Of a stretch of 17,419 nucleotides of DNA, positions 14,948 to 17,419 are shown piece after piece (position 1 is the stretch's first letter; each line of letters starts with the position of its first letter). The translations under genes and the position numbers were made by a program. The stretch lies in NCBI GenBank assembly GCA_934654795.1, contig CAKUGT010000029.1:1-17419 (forward strand), given 5' to 3'. The DNA is from an uncultured Collinsella sp. GTDB taxonomy: Bacteria > Actinomycetota > Coriobacteriia > Coriobacteriales > Coriobacteriaceae. The notes below the pieces were generated by a model that was given only the letters and a program-made list of their open reading frames with translations, was not told the origin of the DNA and did no database searches.

Positions 14948-16468
14948 GTGAGAGAGGAGAGCCCCCGACAAGGTATGAGGAGGCCCGACTCGGACCGTGC
15001 TTCCTCGCGGCGTAGCACACCGCGTTCCGGTCGCGGCGGGCAGTCGTTTAGCGAACGCTATATTGCCGGCGTTCCCGCCCGCATCATGCGCCCCCGTTTG
15101 ATATTTATGGCCTGCCTGTTTACTTTGGTGTGCTTTGGTCTGCTGATGGTGTACTCGGCGTCTTCGGTCGAGGCGCTGCACGAGAATGGCTCGGCGACGT
15201 TTTTCCTGGGTCGACAGGCCGCGTTTGCCGTGGTTGGTGTTCTGGCGCTGATTGCCATCGTGCGCGTTTTGCCGGACAGCTGGTTTGGGGAGGATGTGCT
15301 TAGGATCTTCCTTATCGGCATGATGTTCTTGCTTCTGCTGGTGTTCTTGGTGGGCAGCGGCAGCCGTGGCGCCACGCGCTGGCTCAACATCGCCGGCATT
15401 CAGTTCCAGCCTTCCGAGTTTTTAAAGCCATTTGCCATTGCGTATTCGGCCATCATGCTCGACCGCTTCTTTTCGCCCGGTGGCAACATCAACGAATTCC
15501 TTCGCAAGATGGGCATCTACCTGGGCATTTCGCTCTTTCTGATCTTTATCCAGCCCGATTTCGGTACCGTTCTGATCATCCTGTTGACCCTCATGTGCAT
15601 GGCGTTGTTTGCGGGTCTCGACCCCAAATTGATCATCGGCGTGATAATCTTCGGCATTCTCGTGATCGTGATTGCGCTTGTTGCAGAGCCGTACCGTATG
15701 GTGCGCATTCAGGTTGCCTTGAACCCTTGGGCCGACGAGTATGGTGACGGCTATCAGGCCACGCTTGCCATCATGGCCTTTGCCTCGGGCGGTCTGTTCG
15801 GCCGTGGCATCGGCAACTCAACCATGAAGTACTCGTATCTGCCCGAGGCGCACAATGACTACATCCTGGCCATCATTGGCGAGGAAGTTGGTTTTGTCGG
15901 AACCGTGCTGTTCTTCTTGGTGTTTGCGATGCTGATCTACTCGGCGTTTCGCATTGCCGAGCAAGCGACCGATCGTCGGGGCGCGCTCATGGCGTCTGGC
16001 TCCGCGGTCATTCTTGCGGTGCAGTTTTTGATCAATGCGCTGGGCATCCTCAACGTGTTTCCCATGACGGGTAAACCGTTGCCGTTTATTAGCTACGGCG
16101 GTTCGTCGATTATTGTGTCGCTCATGCTTGCCGGGTTGATCCTGCGCGTTTCGTACGAGAGCGCCCGCCGCGATGAGTACGACCGTCGCCGCGAGAGCTT
16201 TGCCGTTATGGATGAGAGTACCGCCGGCGTAGCCCATGTGCGCGGTGAACGACCTTCGCGTAGCGGCTTTACCGTTCTGGATGGTTCTGCATCCGAGCCG
16301 GCAGCTCGTCCACGTCCGCGGACGGCTCCGCAAGGTCGTCCTCAGCGCCCCAGCCCTCGCAGCGCGGGCGGCGGATATAATCGAATCGATTTGAACTCGG
16401 ACCCGTCGGCGCGTCTACGCACCGACGACCAGGGACCGCGTGTACGAAGGGACTACCATGACCGATAA
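14948..16468 (+). CDS. ftsW: Septal peptidoglycan glycosyltransferase FtsW (SEDS family)
   Basis: FtsW polymerises lipid II into glycan strands at the septum with the cognate class B PBP. The product of about 506 residues has an Arg/Ser-rich cytoplasmic N-terminus (1-50), about ten membrane helices, and an Arg/Pro-rich C-terminal tail of about 105 residues (from 401). SEDS signatures are GSRGATRWLNIAGIQFQPSE (137-156), QPDFGT (202-207), SYLPEAHNDYILAIIGEEVG (296-315) with its conserved acidic residue, and KPLPFISYGGSS (376-387). RodA is an alternative, but gene position and tails favour FtsW. GTG 14948 was chosen because AGGGG (14937-14941) lies six bases before it. A TTG at 14942 directly abuts that site, and ATG 14975 is a shorter option. 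The last 11 bases overlap murG. Confidence 0.93.
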   Translation: MREESPRQGMRRPDSDRASSRRSTPRSGRGGQSFSERYIAGVPARIMRPRLIFMACLFTLVCFGLLMVYSASSVEALHENGSATFFLGRQAAFAVVGVLALIAIVRVLPDSWFGEDVLRIFLIGMMFLLLLVFLVGSGSRGATRWLNIAGIQFQPSEFLKPFAIAYSAIMLDRFFSPGGNINEFLRKMGIYLGISLFLIFIQPDFGTVLIILLTLMCMALFAGLDPKLIIGVIIFGILVIVIALVAEPYRMVRIQVALNPWADEYGDGYQATLAIMAFASGGLFGRGIGNSTMKYSYLPEAHNDYILAIIGEEVGFVGTVLFFLVFAMLIYSAFRIAEQATDRRGALMASGSAVILAVQFLINALGILNVFPMTGKPLPFISYGGSSIIVSLMLAGLILRVSYESARRDEYDRRRESFAVMDESTAGVAHVRGERPSRSGFTVLDGSASEPAARPRPRTAPQGRPQRPSPRSAGGGYNRIDLNSDPSARLRTDDQGPRVRRDYHDR

Positions 16469-17419
16469 GATGACCGTTGCTATTGCAGCCGGCGGCACGG
16501 CGGGACACATCAACCCCGCGCTTGCCTTGGCCGAAGAGCTGCGTGACCGTGGCCACCACGTTGTGTTCGTGGGTCAGTCGCGCAAGCTCGAGGGTCGTCT
16601 GGTCCCCGAGGCTGGGTTTGATTTTGTGCCCATTACGGTTACGGGCTTCGACCGCTCCCGTCCTTGGACGGCGCTGACCTCCCTGTGGCGTGTCAACAAG
16701 GCCAAGCGTGCGCTCGCCAGTCATTTCTCAAAGGTCGGCAAGCCCGATGCCGCCATCGGTTTTGGTGCCTATGTCGAGGTTCCGCTGCTGGGGTGGTGCA
16801 AGGGCGCGGGCGTTCCGTATCTGCTGCATGAGCAGAACTCTGTTCCGGGCCTGGCCAACAAGATGATGAACTCCCATGCCGCCCGCGTGTGCATCTCGGT
16901 GCCTGCAGCGCGCTCGGTCTTTGAGCGCGAAGGTGACCCTGACCACGTGCTCATGACCGGCAACCCCGTACGTCGCTCGGTGATCGAGGGCGATCGCGCT
17001 CGCGGCCGCAAGGCACTTGGCGTTCCCGAGGACGCTACGCTGCTGCTCGTCTTTGGCGGTTCGCTTGGCGCCCAGCACCTCAACGAGCGCGTGGTTTCGC
17101 TCAAAAACGAGCTGCTTTCGCGCAAGAACCTCTATGTGTTGCATTCGACGGGTGCCGACGGCTTTGAGGAGACTGAGCGCGCTTTGGCACTGACGCCCGA
17201 GGAGGCGAAGCGTTACCGCGTCCAGCCTTACATCGACAACATGGGCGATATGCTGGCTGCTGCCGATTTGGTGCTCTCGCGTTCGGGCGCATCGAGCGTG
17301 GCCGAGATCACTGCGCTCGCCGTGCCCTCGGTGCTCGTGCCGTATCCGCATGCGACGGCCGACCATCAAACCACCAATGCCCGTTATCTGGTCGACGCCG
17401 GGGCCGGCGTGCTCTGCGC
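16458..17419 (+). CDS. murG: Lipid II synthase MurG, cut at the window end
   Basis: MurG transfers GlcNAc from UDP-GlcNAc to lipid I, giving lipid II on the inner membrane face. The frame has 320 codons when the window ends, about nine tenths of a normal MurG. Motifs are AAGGTAGHINPALALAEEL (10-28; the usual GGTGGH reads GGTAGH), GAYVEVPLL (103-111) and LLHEQNSVPGLANK (122-135). GNPVR (168-172), FGGSLGAQHLNE (199-210), LSRSGASSVAEI (273-284) and PYPHATADHQTTNA (295-308) follow and form the UDP-GlcNAc site. ATG 16458 has GAAGGG (16446-16451) six bases before it and overlaps the ftsW stop by 11 bases. ATG 16470 is a possible internal start. The overlap shows tight coupling to ftsW. Confidence 0.96.
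   Translation, partial: MTDKMTVAIAAGGTAGHINPALALAEELRDRGHHVVFVGQSRKLEGRLVPEAGFDFVPITVTGFDRSRPWTALTSLWRVNKAKRALASHFSKVGKPDAAIGFGAYVEVPLLGWCKGAGVPYLLHEQNSVPGLANKMMNSHAARVCISVPAARSVFEREGDPDHVLMTGNPVRRSVIEGDRARGRKALGVPEDATLLLVFGGSLGAQHLNERVVSLKNELLSRKNLYVLHSTGADGFEETERALALTPEEAKRYRVQPYIDNMGDMLAAADLVLSRSGASSVAEITALAVPSVLVPYPHATADHQTTNARYLVDAGAGVLC

Overview
The window is a GC-rich stretch of bacterial chromosome, every recognised gene being on the + strand. Gene content, codon use and the Arg/Ser/Gly-rich tails of the division proteins fit a Coriobacteriia actinobacterium, most probably Collinsella or a close relative. This is inferred from protein style and gene order; there is no rRNA marker in the window.

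Left part (1-4000): the 3' end of a YfcC/DcuC-family membrane carrier, then a 666-base non-coding stretch (1093-1758) with a run of hairpins, a strong terminator, a nested palindrome and three diverged 57-base direct repeats. A DUF1846 (UPF0371) protein gene follows with its own -10 box and terminator, then a small winged-helix regulator gene with its own terminator.

Middle part (4014-7081): pyrG (CTP synthase) and a Xer-type tyrosine recombinase gene two bases behind it. The pair ends in a long inverted repeat that shares 12-base words with the repeats of the first intergenic region. A 462-base control region then precedes mraZ. It holds AACATAT repeats with an SOS-box-like site, a G-quadruplex-type G-tract cluster, a TTGAAA-17-TATTAT promoter, and two copies of a GGGGYGGTTCCCC palindrome, one inside the promoter spacer and one just after the expected transcription start.

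Right part (7082-17419): the division and cell wall (dcw) cluster in the order mraZ, rsmH, ftsL-like, ftsI/pbp, murF, mraY, murD, ftsW, murG (cut by the window end). murF, mraY, murD and murG build the peptidoglycan precursor from UDP-MurNAc-tripeptide to lipid II. FtsW polymerises it and the FtsI-type transpeptidase crosslinks it at the septum, with the FtsL-like protein as the expected partner. murE, often found between ftsI and murF, is missing there. Short gaps and one overlap suggest co-transcription from the mraZ promoter. No CRISPR array, tRNA, rRNA, transposase gene or phage gene was seen. The coding part is a conventional dcw locus, and the unusual signal lies in the intergenic DNA.
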